DNA from: Treponema sp.
GTDB lineage: Bacteria; Spirochaetota; Spirochaetia; Treponematales; Treponemataceae
Assembly: GCA_024402505.1 (NCBI GenBank)
Contig: JAKSTP010000010.1
Span: forward strand, 1 to 64,000
DNA: 64,000 bases
Direction of reading: 5' to 3'
The notes under the pieces were generated by a model. It had not been told where the DNA came from and searched no databases. It worked only from the letters and a program-made list of their open reading frames with translations. A program made the position numbers and the translations under genes. Shown one piece after another: positions 35,260 through 44,708 of the stretch (positions are counted from its first letter, which is position 1; the number at the start of each line of letters is the position of its first letter).

Positions 35260-36714
35260 ATGAAAAAAGTTTTATCCTTACTTGTCTTGTTTTGTGTTCT
35301 GACGGCCGGTGTTTTTGCAGAAGAAACCAGCGTCAAAAATCTTTACCAGTATAAGCTTAAAAACGGGCTCTCTTTGTATGTAGCCGAAAACCATAATGCA
35401 CCGTTAGCTTACATTGAAATTGCCGTAAAAGCCGGAGCTGTTGCCCAGACTCCTCAGACTGCCGGACTTTTCCACCTTTACGAACATATTATGTTCAAGG
35501 GAAATGAAAAATTTCCTAATGCTGAAAGTATGCAGACTGCCATTAAGGAACTGGGCTGTACTTCCTGGAACGGAACAACCGGTGCAGAATGTGTAAATTA
35601 CTTTTTTACCATTCCTTCTGACCGCCTTGAAGACGGCCTTGATTTCTGGAACCAGGCAATCCGAAATCCTCTTATGGATGCCAGGGAATTTGAAGCAGAA
35701 AAGAAAGTTGTTCTTGCCGAAATTGCCACAACTTTCGATGATGTAGATACTTATTCAGTTCTCGACCGTTTACAGTGTCTTTTTCCTGAAAGCCCATGGC
35801 GAACCGATGCAGGTGGTGATCCTGAAGTTATTTCAAAAGCTACAATCAGTCAGCTGAAAAAAATCCAGAAGACTTATTATATTCCAAACAATGCTGCTCT
35901 TTTTGTAGGCGGCGATGTTGATCCTGATGAAGTTTACCGTCTTGTAGACAAGATTTTCGGTTCATGGAAAAAAGGAAAAGATCCATGGAAGGGAAAGCAG
36001 GTTCAGATGAAAAAGGAAATCGAAAAACCGGTTTACCGCATTATTCCTTATCAGGCAATTTCCAATCAGCTTTGTCAGATTATTGTTGACTGGCGTGGTC
36101 CTGATGCAGAATTCGATGTTGAAGATACTTACACAGCAGATCTTTTCACATTCCTTTCCGATGATCCTTACAGCCTTCTGAAAAATTCTCTGGTGCAGGA
36201 TTCTTCCCTTGGAATTCCAGACCCTCAGTATACAAGCTGTATGTATTTGACCCAGCGTTTCCTTGGAGACTTTATCTTCCAGGCTGTGATGCTTTCTCCA
36301 GAACAGTATCTTGTGGAACGTGTTGATATGCTTGTTAAGGCACTTCCTGTACTGCTTCGACAGACCGCCATGTCTTTCACTGAAGATCAGGTGAACCTGG
36401 GAAAAGAAATCTCTGAAAATTTGCGGATCCTTAATGGTGAAACTGCAACCAGTCTTCTTGCCGAACTCCGCACTTTCTTTTGTGTAGCCGGCGAAAATTA
36501 TTATTTTGATTATCTTGATAAACTTGCTCATGTTACAAGTGAAGATATGGTAGCTTTTATTGATAAATATGTTACAGGAAAAAATCCTATTGTAAGTGTT
36601 TACGTAAATCCTGAAGTATATGAAATTGTTGCCCAGTCTTTTGCTGATGCAGGATATAAAACTGTTCTTCGTGAAGGATCAATCTGGCACGAAAACAAAG
36701 GTAAGAAAAAGTAG
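35260..36714 (+). CDS. Secreted M16 zinc metallopeptidase (active subunit)
   Basis: 484 residues with a signal peptide ending at GVFAEE. The inverted zinc motif HxxEH is His72-Leu-Tyr-Glu75-His76, with the downstream acidic ligand in EKKVVLAEIA (near residue 154). Two M16 half-domains follow. It should act in the periplasm or at the surface. The next gene, 12 nt away, encodes a catalytically dead partner, the usual arrangement of two-subunit bacterial M16 peptidases. Confidence 0.92.
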   Translation: MKKVLSLLVLFCVLTAGVFAEETSVKNLYQYKLKNGLSLYVAENHNAPLAYIEIAVKAGAVAQTPQTAGLFHLYEHIMFKGNEKFPNAESMQTAIKELGCTSWNGTTGAECVNYFFTIPSDRLEDGLDFWNQAIRNPLMDAREFEAEKKVVLAEIATTFDDVDTYSVLDRLQCLFPESPWRTDAGGDPEVISKATISQLKKIQKTYYIPNNAALFVGGDVDPDEVYRLVDKIFGSWKKGKDPWKGKQVQMKKEIEKPVYRIIPYQAISNQLCQIIVDWRGPDAEFDVEDTYTADLFTFLSDDPYSLLKNSLVQDSSLGIPDPQYTSCMYLTQRFLGDFIFQAVMLSPEQYLVERVDMLVKALPVLLRQTAMSFTEDQVNLGKEISENLRILNGETATSLLAELRTFFCVAGENYYFDYLDKLAHVTSEDMVAFIDKYVTGKNPIVSVYVNPEVYEIVAQSFADAGYKTVLREGSIWHENKGKKK

Positions 36715-36726
36715 GGGGATGAAATT

Positions 36727-38043
36727 ATGAAAAAATTATCTATTATTTTTCTGTCTGTTTTATTGGCTGCCAGTGCTTTTTCACAGACAGTAACTGAATA
36801 CAAACTTAAGAACGGAATCCGGGTTTTCTACATGAAGAATGAAACAAACCGTGTAGATTCCATGAGCATTCGAGTAAACGGCGGTTCGTCCCTTTATCCA
36901 AAAGATATGTCTGGACTTGAAGCATCGCTTTTCTATCTTATGACTGCAGGTTCCGAAAAATATTCTTACGAAACTTTGCTGTCTTATTTCTATCTTACAA
37001 AAGCCAGCGTTACTTACAGGGCAGAACCGGAATCAACATCACTGAACCTTTCTGTAATCGACAAATATTTTGATCTTTATGCAGATGTGCTCATTGACGG
37101 TTTCCTTCATCCACAATACCGCCAGGATATTTATGAACGAATGGTGCTTACATACCAGCAGACTTTGCAGAGAACTCTTTCGGAAGCTTACAGTGCATTG
37201 TTCGATCACGCCTATGGATTGATTTACGAAGGACATCCTTTCCAGACCAGAACATCTCCAACTTTAGAAAGTATTGGAAACATCACTTTGGATAATATCA
37301 AGTCTATCCAGCAGAATGTTTATGATGCAGACCGCATTGAAGTGGTTGCTGTAACTTCCTGTGATCCTGAAAAGCTTGTTGCCATGCTTGATGAAAAACT
37401 TGGCAGCCTGCCGTCAAAATCAGGGGGAAAACTTGCAGACGTTCCAGATCTTCTTCCATTTACTGGTCACAGCGTGCTTTTGAATCCTGCCCTTGGTGAC
37501 AGCTGCTATTTTGGAAGATTCTACAAGGCTCCTTCAACTCAGAGCAGTGAATATTATCCTTTTGTACTGGCCTCTTCAATCTACAATACAATGGTTTTCA
37601 ATGTTGTCCGTGTAAAATATGGGGCCTGTTATACGCCTTCTGTAGATCAGGCCGGAAGCATTGTAAATTACGGTTATGAATTTGCTTACCGTTGTACAGA
37701 CCGCGAGAATGTAGGTTCATATTTTGATGAAGCAAAGGAACTTATGAAAAAAGGCAAAGTGGTTGTATCAACAAATGCGGACGGATCATACGTTCTTGCC
37801 GATATTGATGAAGTTCTTGAAGGGTACAAAAACACTTACATCAACAGTTTTTATTCCACTCAGGAAACCACTTTCGGTATGGTTGAAAAAATCTTGTACA
37901 GTATTGATCACACAGGTTCTGCCCAGGATCTCAACTTCCTTGTAAATTCTGTGCGAAATGTAACTGCTTCTGATATAATCGAAGTATTCAATAAATATTT
38001 CCAGGATGATTACCTGCTTATTGAAATGGTTGGCCACGAATAA
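36727..38043 (+). CDS. Secreted M16 family protein, inactive partner
   Basis: 438 residues with a signal peptide (AASAFSQTV). The fold matches the upstream protein (TEYKLKNGIRVFYMKN, then a MSIRVNGGSS strand) but the zinc motif position reads LEASLFYLM, with no HxxEH. It is therefore a non-catalytic subunit. GGGGG-type ribosome site before the ATG. Confidence 0.88.
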   Translation: MKKLSIIFLSVLLAASAFSQTVTEYKLKNGIRVFYMKNETNRVDSMSIRVNGGSSLYPKDMSGLEASLFYLMTAGSEKYSYETLLSYFYLTKASVTYRAEPESTSLNLSVIDKYFDLYADVLIDGFLHPQYRQDIYERMVLTYQQTLQRTLSEAYSALFDHAYGLIYEGHPFQTRTSPTLESIGNITLDNIKSIQQNVYDADRIEVVAVTSCDPEKLVAMLDEKLGSLPSKSGGKLADVPDLLPFTGHSVLLNPALGDSCYFGRFYKAPSTQSSEYYPFVLASSIYNTMVFNVVRVKYGACYTPSVDQAGSIVNYGYEFAYRCTDRENVGSYFDEAKELMKKGKVVVSTNADGSYVLADIDEVLEGYKNTYINSFYSTQETTFGMVEKILYSIDHTGSAQDLNFLVNSVRNVTASDIIEVFNKYFQDDYLLIEMVGHE

Positions 38044-38070
38044 ATGTCCTGAAGCCTTTTGGGGGAATAA

Positions 38071-38979
38071 ATGAAAAAGATTGCAATGATTGGTATGGGT
38101 GCAGTTGGCGCCATTGTAGGGAAGGCTCTTGTAGGTTTTCTTGGAAAGGATAATGTGGAATGCATCTGTGAAGGGGAAAGAAAGGCCCGTTATGATAAAG
38201 ATGGCATCTGCATTAATGGCGAACGTCAGGATTTTAAATACGTTACTCCGGAAGAAGTAAAACCAGCTGATCTTGTAATCATTGCAACAAAAAATCTTCA
38301 GATGGATCAGGTTCTTGTGCAGATAAAAAATGCAGTTGGACCTGATACTACCATTCTTTCTCTGTTGAACGGAATTCAGAGCGAAAAAGATCTGGAAGCA
38401 GTTTACGGAAAGGAAAGGGTAATTTACGGATTCATCATCGGTCTTTCATCAGTTCACGAAAAAAACAATATTATCTGCTCTGATACAGGCACAATCGTTT
38501 ATGGTGAAGACGATAATTCCAAAAGCGACCGCATAAAGGCCATTGGTGAACTTTTTGACAAAGCCGGTCAGAAATCAAAAAATCCTGATGACATCCACCT
38601 GGAACAGTGGAAAAAGTACCTTATGAACGTTACCTGCAATACAATCACATCCTTGTGCCGTGCTCCTTACGGAACTTTCAAAAACGATGTGCTTTGTGAC
38701 GTAGTGCGACAGGCTGCCCGTGAGGTAATTGCCGTTGCCAATGCAGAAGGGGTTGCCCTTAATATGGAACACATGGAAGCAAATATCCGCATTATGGATT
38801 CAATTGATCCAAAAGGCAAAACTTCCATGTTCCAGGATATTGAAGCTAAGCGCAAAACCGAAAATGCATGGTTCTGTGGCACTGTAGTTAAATTAGGTGA
38901 AAAATACGGAATTCCAACACCAACTTGCGCTCTTCTTGAAAAGTTAGTAGCCGTTACAGAAGCTGCCTGGGAAGTTTAA
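38071..38979 (+). CDS. panE: 2-dehydropantoate 2-reductase (ketopantoate reductase family)
   Basis: 302 residues. The N-terminal Rossmann loop is GMGAVGAIVG; VIATKNLQMDQVL and SLLNGIQSE follow, and the C-terminal helical domain contains the conserved Lys/Glu region (LEQWKKYLMNVTCN). It makes pantoate with NADPH for coenzyme A. Paralogues of this family reduce other 2-oxoacids, so the substrate is not certain. Its stop codon overlaps that of the MATE gene in a shared TTAA. Confidence 0.85.
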   Translation: MKKIAMIGMGAVGAIVGKALVGFLGKDNVECICEGERKARYDKDGICINGERQDFKYVTPEEVKPADLVIIATKNLQMDQVLVQIKNAVGPDTTILSLLNGIQSEKDLEAVYGKERVIYGFIIGLSSVHEKNNIICSDTGTIVYGEDDNSKSDRIKAIGELFDKAGQKSKNPDDIHLEQWKKYLMNVTCNTITSLCRAPYGTFKNDVLCDVVRQAAREVIAVANAEGVALNMEHMEANIRIMDSIDPKGKTSMFQDIEAKRKTENAWFCGTVVKLGEKYGIPTPTCALLEKLVAVTEAAWEV

Positions 38980-40340
38980 TCCAGGGTACCGAACTTTCCT
39001 TTGGAATGATGGAGCAGACTTAAATAGCAGATTGCCAGTGCCACAAAAGTAATGGACCATGAAATAGGGTATGACATGAAAATTGTGGCCGGCAGGTGGA
39101 ATCTTTCAATCTGGAATACGGTGGAAAGCCACAGAATGCGGATTCCACATGCACCGGCCAGTGTGATTGCTGTTGGAAGCATTGAATATCCAACTCCTCG
39201 AATACAGCTGGCCATAACATCCATAATCCCACACAGAAGATAAGAATAACAGATGATCCATACTCGAATCTGTCCTGCTTCAATAACTTCAGGACTCTTT
39301 GAGTAAATTCCCAAAAGCTGTGGTGCAAAAAGAGCTGCAAGTCCACCCAAAACCAAGCCCACCCCAGTTACAAAGCCAAGGGCAACCCACACAGATTTTT
39401 TTATGCGGTCGTATTTAGCAGCTCCCAGGTTCTGTGAACAGAAAGTAAGGGCTCCCTGGCTTACACCGTTCATGCTGGTCCACACAAAACCTTCGATATT
39501 TGCGGCAGCAGAACTTCCTGCCACAAGAACAGCACCGAATCCGTTGATTGAAGACTGGATAATTACGTTGGAAAATGAGAAAATCATGCCTTGAAGACCG
39601 GCTGGAATACCCATGCGCATAATATTGTACATAATGTGCCGCTGGATTTTCAGTCTGCGCCATGAAAGGTGGAAATCATCATTATCATTTACCAGTGCCC
39701 GGATTACAAGAACAGCTGCCATGGCCTGGGAAAGAACTGTGGCAAGTGCAACGCCGGCAACTGCCATGTGGAAAACAATTACAAAAATCAGGTTCAGTAC
39801 AACATTCAAAACCCCGCTGGCAAAAAGGAAGAAAAGGGGCCGTTTTGTATCACCTTTGGCACGGAGAAGGGCACTTCCAAAGTTGTAAACAAGAGTCGGT
39901 GCAATCCCTGCAAAAATTATTTTAAGATAAACTGCGGCAAGATCAACTACATCTTCGGGAGACTGCATAAGCATAAGAATAGGCTTTGCAAAAAGAACGC
40001 CAATCACTGTAAGAATGATGGAAGAGTAGATGCTTAAAAGAATTGCTGTGTGTACAGTCTCGTTGATTTCTTTTGATTTACGTGCACCAAAATAGTTTGA
40101 TGCAACAACGTTTGTACCTGTAGAAAGTCCTATAAAAAGGTTTGTAAGAAGATGGGTGAGTGAAGCAGTAGAACCAACGGCAGCAAGACAGTTATCACCG
40201 GCAAAGCGGCCAACAACAATTATGTCGGCTGCATTAAATAAAAGCTGCAGAAGGCCGGAAAGAATTACCGGAACACAGAACTGCAGAAGTTTTGGAAAAA
40301 TTGCGCCCTGAGTCATATCAAGACTAGTTTTCTTTGCCAT
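38976..40340 (-). CDS. MATE family multidrug/cation efflux transporter
   Basis: 454 residues with twelve membrane segments. I chose the start at 40340 (MAKKTSLDMTQGAIF) because the family begins there; the frame stays open upstream without homology. The duplicated MATE halves show SGLLQLLFNAADIIVVGRF and AGLQGMIFSFSNVIIQ. It exports cationic compounds by Na+ or H+ antiport. No ribosome site; TATAAT ends 7 nt before the ATG. It overlaps panE by 4 nt at its end. Confidence 0.9.
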   Translation of the reverse strand: MAKKTSLDMTQGAIFPKLLQFCVPVILSGLLQLLFNAADIIVVGRFAGDNCLAAVGSTASLTHLLTNLFIGLSTGTNVVASNYFGARKSKEINETVHTAILLSIYSSIILTVIGVLFAKPILMLMQSPEDVVDLAAVYLKIIFAGIAPTLVYNFGSALLRAKGDTKRPLFFLFASGVLNVVLNLIFVIVFHMAVAGVALATVLSQAMAAVLVIRALVNDNDDFHLSWRRLKIQRHIMYNIMRMGIPAGLQGMIFSFSNVIIQSSINGFGAVLVAGSSAAANIEGFVWTSMNGVSQGALTFCSQNLGAAKYDRIKKSVWVALGFVTGVGLVLGGLAALFAPQLLGIYSKSPEVIEAGQIRVWIICYSYLLCGIMDVMASCIRGVGYSMLPTAITLAGACGIRILWLSTVFQIERFHLPATIFMSYPISWSITFVALAICYLSLLHHSKGKFGTLD

Positions 40341-40347
40341 ACCCGAA

Positions 40348-40353
40348 ATTATA
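40348..40353 (-). promoter_or_regulatory. -10 box directly before the MATE gene (leaderless candidate)
   Basis: TATAAT on the minus strand, 7 nt before the start codon at 40340, with TTGCTT 17 nt upstream (40371-40376). Confidence 0.55.
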
Positions 40354-40467
40354 CTGAAAACCACCCTGAAAAGCAAAGACAAGGTGAGAAGCGTTAGACT
40401 GATCCTTTCCACGCACTTTGCTAAAACTTCTACTTTCATTATTATGGTTTTTAGGAGATATAAAAAA

Positions 40468-41667
40468 ATGTTCAATAAAATTAAAAAATGTGTTTTTGTT
40501 TTAATGGCTGCAGTAATTCTTGCAGGGCTTTATTCATGTAATAACGTGAAAGGTAATGCTGAATACGGTTTTGTGGTTCCATTAAAATCTTCTGTAGAAG
40601 TAAAGAAAGATGTTCCTGATCCAAGTGTCAAAGTGGCGGTTAATGACAGCTTTGTTTTATCGGTAGGCATTGCTAATGAATGTGTAGGAACTATCTGCTG
40701 GCTTGCCGGTTTTGATGAATATCAGCCAGATGATGAAAATCTCTTAAATGCTGCTCAGGAATATTTCAGTAAGTATAAAAACAGCAAAAAAGTTAAAAAG
40801 GCAATTAGTCACTATAAAAAAATCAGAAGATCTGGCTTTTCTTACGATGCACCTGCCCAGTTTGCAACATATATTACTCCCGACTGTCACAACTGGCGCA
40901 CTGACTATGAAAATGTAAAGAAAATGGCCGCTGAAAGAAATCAGTTTGTAGATTTCAATACTTTTGGAAATCTGGATAAGCTTCTTGAAGTTACAAGTGA
41001 TTTTTATGATGCTGTTGATTTTGCAAGTTTTTATCAGGGCAATATAGATCAATATAATCTTTTGCTAAAAAATGTAAAAAATCATTCAAATCAATTGAAG
41101 AAAGTTGAATCATATTATTCTGATTATTTTCATCAGCAAATGGAACGAACTGTACTCAATTTTTCAGGTTTCAATGTGAATAATAATTATGGGTGCAGTT
41201 TTATTGACGGCGAGAAAAAATATTTTGAACCTAAATATTCGGCCGGTGTGGCTTACGATTTTAGCAACAATTTATTTGTAATCGTTCATGAATTATCCCA
41301 TCCAAAGTCAAATCCTGTTGGTGATAAAATGAGCCGAAATCCAATAATCAGTGCATATCTTGATGATTATTTAACTGGGGAAAGAAAAGAAACTCTTGCA
41401 TCCTATGCATATAGTGGAAATGATAATTATATGTGTGAGCTTATAACCAGAGCTAATACAATACGAGTGTTATCCAAGTATTTCACAGAGGAAGAAGTTT
41501 ACAATAATTGTATTTTCTATGATATTCAGCAGGGCTTTGATGCTGTAACTGAGGTTGCTGAAATGTGCAAAGAGTATGAAAATGGGGATTACAAAACTTT
41601 TGAGGATTTCGAAGAAAGACTTACGGAGCTGTACATAAAGAAATTCTGCAAAACTACCGATAATTAG
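40468..41667 (+). CDS. Lipoprotein with HExxH metalloprotease-like motif
   Basis: 399 residues. The start at 40468 follows GGAG by 9 nt and gives a lipoprotein signal (AGLYSCNN). The mature part is mostly helical and contains VIVHELSHPKSN, an HExxH zinc-protease motif, with a Glu about 50 residues later (MCELITR) that could be the third ligand. The layout resembles DUF4932-type proteins, but I am not sure of that assignment. It ends 3 nt before the TetR gene. Confidence 0.6.
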   Translation: MFNKIKKCVFVLMAAVILAGLYSCNNVKGNAEYGFVVPLKSSVEVKKDVPDPSVKVAVNDSFVLSVGIANECVGTICWLAGFDEYQPDDENLLNAAQEYFSKYKNSKKVKKAISHYKKIRRSGFSYDAPAQFATYITPDCHNWRTDYENVKKMAAERNQFVDFNTFGNLDKLLEVTSDFYDAVDFASFYQGNIDQYNLLLKNVKNHSNQLKKVESYYSDYFHQQMERTVLNFSGFNVNNNYGCSFIDGEKKYFEPKYSAGVAYDFSNNLFVIVHELSHPKSNPVGDKMSRNPIISAYLDDYLTGERKETLASYAYSGNDNYMCELITRANTIRVLSKYFTEEEVYNNCIFYDIQQGFDAVTEVAEMCKEYENGDYKTFEDFEERLTELYIKKFCKTTDN

Positions 41668-41670
41668 TTT

Positions 41671-42345
41671 ATGGCCCGCAAACAGATTACCAAAGAAAAA
41701 ATTATTCATTCATTTCTGTCATCTTCAAGTGAAAAAAGTCCTGGTGCAACAAGCCTTGCCGACATTTCAGACAGTCTTGAAATAAAAAAAGCTTCTTTAT
41801 ATAACCATTTTTCCTGCCGGGATGAAATGTACGAAGCCACTTTGGAATACTGTGAAGCCGAAATCATCAATGCCACTTTTATTACCGACAAAAACCTTGA
41901 AACTGCTGCCGAAGGAAAAACACAGCCAGCAGCCTTCATAAAAAAACTTATCAGCCGCTATTTCAAGCTTTTTGATACAGAGCCTTTCCTTCCGGTTTAC
42001 GTTTTTATTAATGCGGAAAAATATTTTAATGGAAAGGCCTTTGAAATTGCAGAAAACCTGAATAAAAAACTCATCTCCGACATGAAAGCCCTTCTTAAAG
42101 TTTTTATTGATTCGGGAAAAATCAAGGTGGATGAAAAGGAAGAAAAAGAGATACCTGTTACCATTATTTCCCTTATGGAAAATCAGCTTGATCTTTATAT
42201 AGCCGAAAAAAAAGAAACTATCCGCATGAATCCGGAAACCGGGGCCGGAAGTCTTTTTGCAACTCCTTCCGACGATTCATCCCTGCAGAAATATCTTCGC
42301 CCTTTAGACAGTTATCTTAAGGTAAGCTTTACCACTCTCAGCTAG
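41671..42345 (+). CDS. TetR/AcrR family transcriptional regulator
   Basis: 224 residues. The N-terminal TetR helix-turn-helix is plain (SLADISDSLEIKKASLYNHFSCRDEMYEA). The C-terminal ligand domain is not specific. It lies between the HExxH lipoprotein (3 nt) and an acyl-CoA synthetase (108 nt) in the same direction. Fatty-acid-sensing TetR proteins often control such synthetases, so that link is plausible but unproven. Confidence 0.85.
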   Translation: MARKQITKEKIIHSFLSSSSEKSPGATSLADISDSLEIKKASLYNHFSCRDEMYEATLEYCEAEIINATFITDKNLETAAEGKTQPAAFIKKLISRYFKLFDTEPFLPVYVFINAEKYFNGKAFEIAENLNKKLISDMKALLKVFIDSGKIKVDEKEEKEIPVTIISLMENQLDLYIAEKKETIRMNPETGAGSLFATPSDDSSLQKYLRPLDSYLKVSFTTLS

Positions 42346-42453
42346 AATTTTTCTTTTCTTGACAGATGCCAAATCCTGCAATATAATTTTTATTATGACA
42401 AAACTTGTTAAAAGTGTCATTCATTTGTTTCAAGTGTGAAGTAGGAGATTTCA

Positions 42454-44379
42454 ATGTTTTTTGATGAGAATTACACAATTCCGAAAATGCTTAGAGATTC
42501 GGCTGAAAAGTGGCCTGAAGTTAATGCCCAGTACCGCCGTCTCAAATCGGGAGAATTCGAACCTATTACTTACCGTGACATGTACCAGACAGGCCTTGAT
42601 TTTGGTGCAGGCCTTATGTCAATCGGTGTAAAAAGAGAAGATCCAGTTGGGCTTATTTCCGACAACCGTCCTGAATGGTTCCAGTCTGACCTTGGTATTA
42701 TGGCTATTGGTGCAGTTGATGTTCCACGAGGTTGTGATGCTACGCTCAATGATCTTGAAAAAATCCTTTCACTTACAGAAAGCAAATATGTTATTGCAGA
42801 AAATAATTCTCAGGTAAACAAGATTCTTTCTATTCACGATAAGATTCCTACCGTTTCAGTTATCATTACTCTGGATGATGATGTAAAAGAGGAAGTAAAG
42901 GAACTTTGTGATAAAGAAAAGATTGTTCTTTATACTTTTGCAAAAATTGTTTCCGAAGGACAGAAATACCGCATCGAAAATAAAGACTGTGTTGAAAATG
43001 AACTTGAAAAGGGTAAGGCCGAAGACCTTGCTACCATTATTTTCACTTCCGGTACAACAGGAACTCCAAAAGGCGTAATGCTTACTTACCGAAACTTCCT
43101 GACCCAGCTGGACGAACTTCAGGAACGAATCTACCTGAATCCAGGGGAAAAGGCTCTTTCTGTTCTTCCGGTATGGCACGTTTTTGAACGTGAAGTTGAA
43201 TACGTTATTACAATCCAGGGATGTGCCATTGTTTATTCAAAACCGGTTGGATCAATCCTTCTGGCCGACTTCAAGACAATGAATCCACACATTCTGCCTG
43301 CCGTTCCACGAGTTTTCGAAGCAGTTTACGACGGTATCATCAAGAAGATGCGCAAGACAGGCGGAATTGTTTTCAAAATGTTTACATTCTTTGTAGCAGT
43401 CGCAAAACTTCACTCAAGAATGCACCGCTGCATGTTCCGCAAAAACGCCTGTTACACAAGCTACAAAACTGTAATGTGGTGGTTCCTTTTTATCATTCCT
43501 TGGGCACTTTTGTATCCACTTAAATGGCTTGGAAATCTTCTTGTTTTCCGCAAAATCAAGGCTATGCTTGGAAATAACTTCCGTGGTGGTGTTGCCGGTG
43601 GTGGTTCTTTCCCTAAGGTTATTGATGAATTCTTCTGGGCAATTGGAGTAAAGGTTGTGGAAGGTTATGGAATGACAGAAACCGCTCCTGTAGTTGCCGT
43701 ACGTCCAATGGCTGCTCCTATTTTCCGCACAATTGGTTCTCCTATCCGCGGTGTAAAAGCCCGAATTGTTGATGCCGACGGTTACGTTCTTGGCCGCTGT
43801 AAGGAAGGTATTCTGCAGATTAAGGGTGATACAGTTATGAAAGGTTACTACAAACGCCCTGATCTTACTGAAAAAGCCATGAGTGTTGACGGATGGCTCA
43901 ATACAGGTGACCTTGCTATTCTTACAATTCACGATGAACTTTCTATTCGTGGCCGTGTAAAGGATACTATCGTTCTTCGTGGTGGTGAAAACGTTGAACC
44001 GGTTCCTCTTGAACAGAAACTTACTGAATCACGTTACATAAAAACAGCCGTAGTTGTTGGTCAGGATATGAAATACCTTGGTGCCCTTATTCTTGTTGAT
44101 GGCGAAGAAATTAAGAATTTTGCCGCTGAAAACGGAATTCAGTACGATACTTACGAAAGTCTTCTTGAAAGCCAGGATATTCTTAAGCTTTATGAAACAG
44201 AGATTGGAAACCTTATTTCAAGTAAGAACGGTTTCAAAATGTATGAACGCATCAACCGGTTTGCACTTATTACAAAAGACTTTGAAGTAGGTGTTGAACT
44301 TTCTGCAAAACAGGAAGTAAGCCGATTCAGAATCAACGACATTTATAAAGACAAGATTGAAGGTCTGTTTAAGGAATAA
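42454..44379 (+). CDS. Long-chain acyl-CoA synthetase (AMP-forming)
   Basis: 641 residues of the ANL superfamily. Motifs are IIFTSGTTGTPKGVML (P-loop), GYGMTETAP, and GWLNTGDLAIL with KDTIVLRGGENVEP near the end. A hydrophobic insertion (WWFLFIIPWALLYPLKWLGNLLVF, ~residues 340-365) suggests membrane association. It activates fatty acids, probably host- or diet-derived ones. AGGAG precedes the ATG; a TATAAT-like box lies upstream near 42380. Confidence 0.9.
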   Translation: MFFDENYTIPKMLRDSAEKWPEVNAQYRRLKSGEFEPITYRDMYQTGLDFGAGLMSIGVKREDPVGLISDNRPEWFQSDLGIMAIGAVDVPRGCDATLNDLEKILSLTESKYVIAENNSQVNKILSIHDKIPTVSVIITLDDDVKEEVKELCDKEKIVLYTFAKIVSEGQKYRIENKDCVENELEKGKAEDLATIIFTSGTTGTPKGVMLTYRNFLTQLDELQERIYLNPGEKALSVLPVWHVFEREVEYVITIQGCAIVYSKPVGSILLADFKTMNPHILPAVPRVFEAVYDGIIKKMRKTGGIVFKMFTFFVAVAKLHSRMHRCMFRKNACYTSYKTVMWWFLFIIPWALLYPLKWLGNLLVFRKIKAMLGNNFRGGVAGGGSFPKVIDEFFWAIGVKVVEGYGMTETAPVVAVRPMAAPIFRTIGSPIRGVKARIVDADGYVLGRCKEGILQIKGDTVMKGYYKRPDLTEKAMSVDGWLNTGDLAILTIHDELSIRGRVKDTIVLRGGENVEPVPLEQKLTESRYIKTAVVVGQDMKYLGALILVDGEEIKNFAAENGIQYDTYESLLESQDILKLYETEIGNLISSKNGFKMYERINRFALITKDFEVGVELSAKQEVSRFRINDIYKDKIEGLFKE

Positions 44380-44389
44380 AAAAGGGGGA

Positions 44390-44434
44390 AGGGCTCAAAA
44401 AAAAGTAAAAAAATTGCTTAAAAACTTGAGCCCT
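44390..44434. repeat. Hairpin AGGGCTCAA/TTGAGCCCT after the acyl-CoA synthetase gene
   Basis: A 9-bp perfect stem with a 27-nt A-rich loop. No T-tract follows, so termination is uncertain. The 329-bp gap to 44708 also holds tRNA-Leu, its promoter and terminator, one ATCCTGAAC repeat unit (44614-44634) and an AAACAGCC/GGCTGTTT hairpin (44672-44692) just before the DUF554 gene. Confidence 0.6.
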
Positions 44435-44438
44435 GCTA

Positions 44439-44467
44439 TTGACACAAGTTCCGCTTTTTTATATTAT
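44439..44467 (+). promoter_or_regulatory. Promoter of tRNA-Leu
   Basis: TTGACA (44439-44444), 17 nt, TATTAT (44462-44467), 13 nt before the tRNA. Confidence 0.85.
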
Positions 44468-44480
44468 GTTATCACATTCT

Positions 44481-44562
<82 letters not shown>

Positions 44563-44564
44563 TC

Positions 44565-44597
44565 AAAGGATTGCTTCAAAGCAATCCTTTTTTTTTT
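44565..44597 (+). terminator. Terminator of tRNA-Leu
   Basis: AAAGGATTGC/GCAATCCTTT stem with a 6-nt loop and a T10 tract. Confidence 0.95.
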
Positions 44598-44708
44598 GCG
44601 TGTGGTATGTGTCATCCTGAACTTGTTTCAGGATCTGGTAAGAGGTAAACTTCCTGCGCATGCGCTGTCACAAACAGCCATTCAGGCTGTTTCTATCAGG
44701 AGTTATAA

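Noticed and set aside
40341..40475. Longer N-terminus for the MATE transporter
   Set aside because: The extra ~45 residues overlap the divergent lipoprotein promoter region and do not match the family.
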